Origin: Sphingomicrobium nitratireducens
GTDB lineage: Bacteria; Pseudomonadota; Alphaproteobacteria; Sphingomonadales; Sphingomonadaceae
Direction of reading: 5' to 3'
NCBI RefSeq assembly: GCF_026157035.1
Contig: NZ_JANJZA010000001.1
Coordinates: 1,839,001 to 1,903,000 of the forward strand
DNA: 64,000 nucleotides
Part shown: in pieces, positions 61,914 to 64,000 of the stretch
How positions within the stretch are numbered: the first letter of the stretch is position 1
How the letters are laid out: each line of letters opens with the position of its first letter
Position numbers and translations under genes: made by a program
Notes under the pieces: generated by a model
Told to the model about the DNA's origin: nothing
What the model saw: the letters and a program-made list of their open reading frames with translations, nothing else
The model's database searches: none

Positions 61914-63644
61914 ATGGCGAAGGCGGGCAGAAGCGACTGGGTGCCCTGGGCGATCCTGGCAATCGTCGCGCTGGTACTCGTCGGGCTCGTGCTGGCCAAC
62001 CGCCCGCCTGCCCCGCTTGCCGAAGGGACCGCCGCCACCGGTCGCCCACTGACCGCCGAGCAGCAATCGGTCGCGTTTCGCGCTGCCGATCTCACCATCG
62101 AAGTCTTCCCCGACGACAAGGCGATCGAGGGGCGGATGGTGATGGCGCTGCGCATCGACAAGCCGATCGAGCGGATCCAGTTCGACCTCGACGAGCGGCT
62201 CGCCATCTCGGTAATCGAAGCGGACGGCGCGCGGATTACTGACTTTACCCGCACCGACGGGCAGGTCGGCGTCCCCCTGCCCCGGCGCTACGAGGCGGGC
62301 GAGGCCCTCAGCCTGCGCATCGACTATTCAGGCAAGCCCCACGTCGCTGCGCGCGCACCGTGGGACGGCGGCTTCGTCTGGTCGCAGACGCCGGACGGTG
62401 CGCCCTGGATCGCGACCGCGGTGCAGGGCGAAGGCTGCGACCTGTTCTGGCCCTGCTTCGACAACAGCCTCGTCGAGATCGGCACGCTCGCGCTCCACGT
62501 CATCGTGCCCGAGGGCCTGGTAGCGCCCGCCAACGGTCGCTTCATGGGCAAGGAAGAGCTGCCGGGCGGCCGCGTGCAGTGGAACTGGCAGACGCGCGAG
62601 CCCAACAATTACGCCGTCGCGCTCAACATCGCGCCCTACGAGGAACTGAGCGGCAGCTACGAGAGCCGCTACGGCAACACGATTCCACTTCATTTCTGGT
62701 ATTTGCCGGGCAACAAGAAGGGTGCCGAGGCGCTGTTCTCGACCTGGCCCGAGATCGTCGATTTCTTCGAGGAGACGGTCGGCCCCTACCCGTTCGGCGA
62801 CGAGAAGCTCGCCGCGGTCGAGACCCCGCACCTCGGCATGGAGCACCAGACGATCAACGCCTACGGGCAAAAGTTCGTGCCCATTCCCGAAGGGTTTGAC
62901 TGGCTGTTCCAGCACGAGCTCGCGCACGAATGGTTCGGCAACCAGCTGACCAACGAGGACTGGGACGACATGTGGCTGCACGAGGGTTTCGGCGCCTACA
63001 TGCAGCCCGCCTTCCTCAAGTGGCGCGACGGCGAGGCGGCCTACCAGTCTGCAATGTGGAAGCAGCGCCAGACGATCATGAACCGCTTCCCCGTCGTCTC
63101 GGGCGAGCACCGGCTCGAGGATGAAGTCTACAACCCCGAAATGGGGCCCGGGCAGGACATCTACGTCAAGGGGAGCTGGGTACTGCACACGCTGCGCGGG
63201 CTGATCGGCGAGGACGCGTTTTGGACCGCCACGCGCCGGCTAGTCTACGGCCGCCCCGACCCAGTGCCCGGCAATTTCCGCCCCCGCTTCGGCACCACAA
63301 ACGAGTTCGTCGAGATCGTCAGCGAGGAAGCGGGCCGCGACATGGGCTGGTTCTTCGATGCCTATTTGCGAAAGGCCCAGCTGCCGCGCCTCGCCAGCGA
63401 GCGGCAAGGTGGCGACCTTTTGCTGCTATGGCAGACGCCGGACGACATTCCCTTCCCGATGCCGGTCGAGATCAGCGTCAACGGCGAGAGGCGCACCGTG
63501 GAGATGGGGCCGGGCTGGAACCGCGTGGGCTTGCCCTCGCCCGAGGCGCGCGTCATTCTCGATCCAGACGCCCGCGTCCTGAAGTTTTCGGATGCGATCC
63601 ACGCCTACCAGACCCACCTGGCGACACAAGGAGGCCACCCATGA
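61914..63644 (+). CDS. M1-family aminopeptidase, membrane-anchored
   Basis: 576 residues from ATG 61914 with GGGGACGAGG upstream. A hydrophobic helix at about 10-28 anchors or exports it. The zinc site is complete: His334-Glu335-x-x-His338 with Glu357 18 residues later. The exopeptidase motif reads 'GMEHQ' (G-x-M-E-N variant). It removes N-terminal residues from peptides; with the M28 enzyme before it, periplasmic peptide use is likely. Its stop overlaps the next start (ATGA). Confidence 0.92.
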   Translation: MAKAGRSDWVPWAILAIVALVLVGLVLANRPPAPLAEGTAATGRPLTAEQQSVAFRAADLTIEVFPDDKAIEGRMVMALRIDKPIERIQFDLDERLAISVIEADGARITDFTRTDGQVGVPLPRRYEAGEALSLRIDYSGKPHVAARAPWDGGFVWSQTPDGAPWIATAVQGEGCDLFWPCFDNSLVEIGTLALHVIVPEGLVAPANGRFMGKEELPGGRVQWNWQTREPNNYAVALNIAPYEELSGSYESRYGNTIPLHFWYLPGNKKGAEALFSTWPEIVDFFEETVGPYPFGDEKLAAVETPHLGMEHQTINAYGQKFVPIPEGFDWLFQHELAHEWFGNQLTNEDWDDMWLHEGFGAYMQPAFLKWRDGEAAYQSAMWKQRQTIMNRFPVVSGEHRLEDEVYNPEMGPGQDIYVKGSWVLHTLRGLIGEDAFWTATRRLVYGRPDPVPGNFRPRFGTTNEFVEIVSEEAGRDMGWFFDAYLRKAQLPRLASERQGGDLLLLWQTPDDIPFPMPVEISVNGERRTVEMGPGWNRVGLPSPEARVILDPDARVLKFSDAIHAYQTHLATQGGHP

Positions 63645-64000
63645 GCCTTGCCTTCTACACCAATCCCCATTCGCGCGGGGCGATCGTGCGCTGGGCGCTC
63701 GAGGAAATCGGCTGCGCCTACGAGACGCGTCCCGTCCCCTACGGGCCGGAAATGAAGAGCGACGCCTATCGCCTGATCAACCCGATGGGGAAGGTCCCCG
63801 CCATCGTCCATGACGGCGCGGTGGTGACCGAGGTCGCGGCGATCTGCGCCTATCTTGCCGAGGCGTTTCCCGACGCGGGACTTGCGCCGACCGATGAGGA
63901 ACGCGCCGCCTATCTTCGCTGGCTGTTCTTCGCGGCGGGTCCGCTCGAGGCGGCGATCACCAACAAGGCGATGGGCTTCGCCCCGACCGAGGAGCAGGGC
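63641..64000 (+). CDS. Glutathione S-transferase family protein (truncated by window edge)
   Basis: The first 120 residues are visible. The thioredoxin-like N-domain begins 'LAFYTNPHSRGAIVRWALEE' and has 'NPMGKVPAIVHDGAVVTEVAAICAYLAE' (pattern N-P-x-G-K-V-P, then E-x-x-A-I), the glutathione-binding part. The start of the helical C-domain follows. Coupled to the M1 peptidase by ATGA. The substrate is unknown. Confidence 0.88.
   Translation, partial: MSLAFYTNPHSRGAIVRWALEEIGCAYETRPVPYGPEMKSDAYRLINPMGKVPAIVHDGAVVTEVAAICAYLAEAFPDAGLAPTDEERAAYLRWLFFAAGPLEAAITNKAMGFAPTEEQG

Overview
The window reads as ordinary chromosome from a high-GC alphaproteobacterium, most likely a sphingomonad (Sphingomonas/Sphingomicrobium type). 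The reasons are the TrcR (DUF1013), CpdR, DUF1192, SapC-family and DUF1285 genes, the tonB-exbB-exbD-exbD order, an F1-only ATP synthase operon, dense ATGA/GTGA gene overlaps and roughly 65-68% GC. One block at about 23.0-24.8 kb is clearly less GC-rich (42-50% in two lines counted by hand, against 67% in a parC line) and looks acquired. Layout: 0-5 kb holds a truncated membrane protein, a secreted protein with a TonB-C-like tail, an intracellular PHB depolymerase, an ABC exporter and a membrane protein. 5.1-8.1 kb has an exported MsrB overlapping a DipZ-type CcdA-thioredoxin fusion, then an unknown protein. 8.2-10.7 kb is the TonB energy-transduction operon. 10.9-14.5 kb has a folate pair (SDR/FolM-like plus folB) divergent from a DUF1285-NUDIX-CCA operon. 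14.5-20.7 kb has a PilZ protein, two overlapping paralogous TIR-membrane-TolB-like-TPR genes and a GGDEF(degenerate)-EAL protein. 20.7-25.7 kb has parC, the low-GC HipA-like kinase pair and an HTH-like orphan. 25.8-31.3 kb has purC-priA, a CPBP protease, ada and a GNAT. 31.3-36.5 kb is atpHAGD-(YHS-like)-atpC with a structured leader and a UUCG terminator. 36.5-44.4 kb has a lone cpaF, then a tight run of a signal-peptide methyltransferase, an ANL acyl-adenylating enzyme, an isocitrate/isopropylmalate dehydrogenase-like enzyme, an isochorismatase::aldehyde dehydrogenase fusion, a DksA-like regulator and a receiver protein, followed by tRNA-Val(GAC). 44.5-54.2 kb has cpdR, an N-formylglutamate amidohydrolase, a SapC-family gene, a DEAD-box helicase, queuosine genes tgt-queA with a cyclophilin, coaD-ispA-xseB and trcR. 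54.3-64 kb has a methionine gamma-lyase with a divergent Lrp regulator, a quinone oxidoreductase, DUF1192, clpA, an M28 and an M1 peptidase and a truncated glutathione S-transferase. Most of this is housekeeping. The parts least explained by known biology are the 38.2-43.9 kb metabolic operon with its two-enzyme fusion, the low-GC HipA-like kinase pair next to a hairpin-rich junction, and the tandem membrane-anchored TIR-TPR proteins flanked by c-di-GMP genes. No CRISPR array, insertion sequence or rRNA was seen, and no stretch over about 300 bases lacks a gene.
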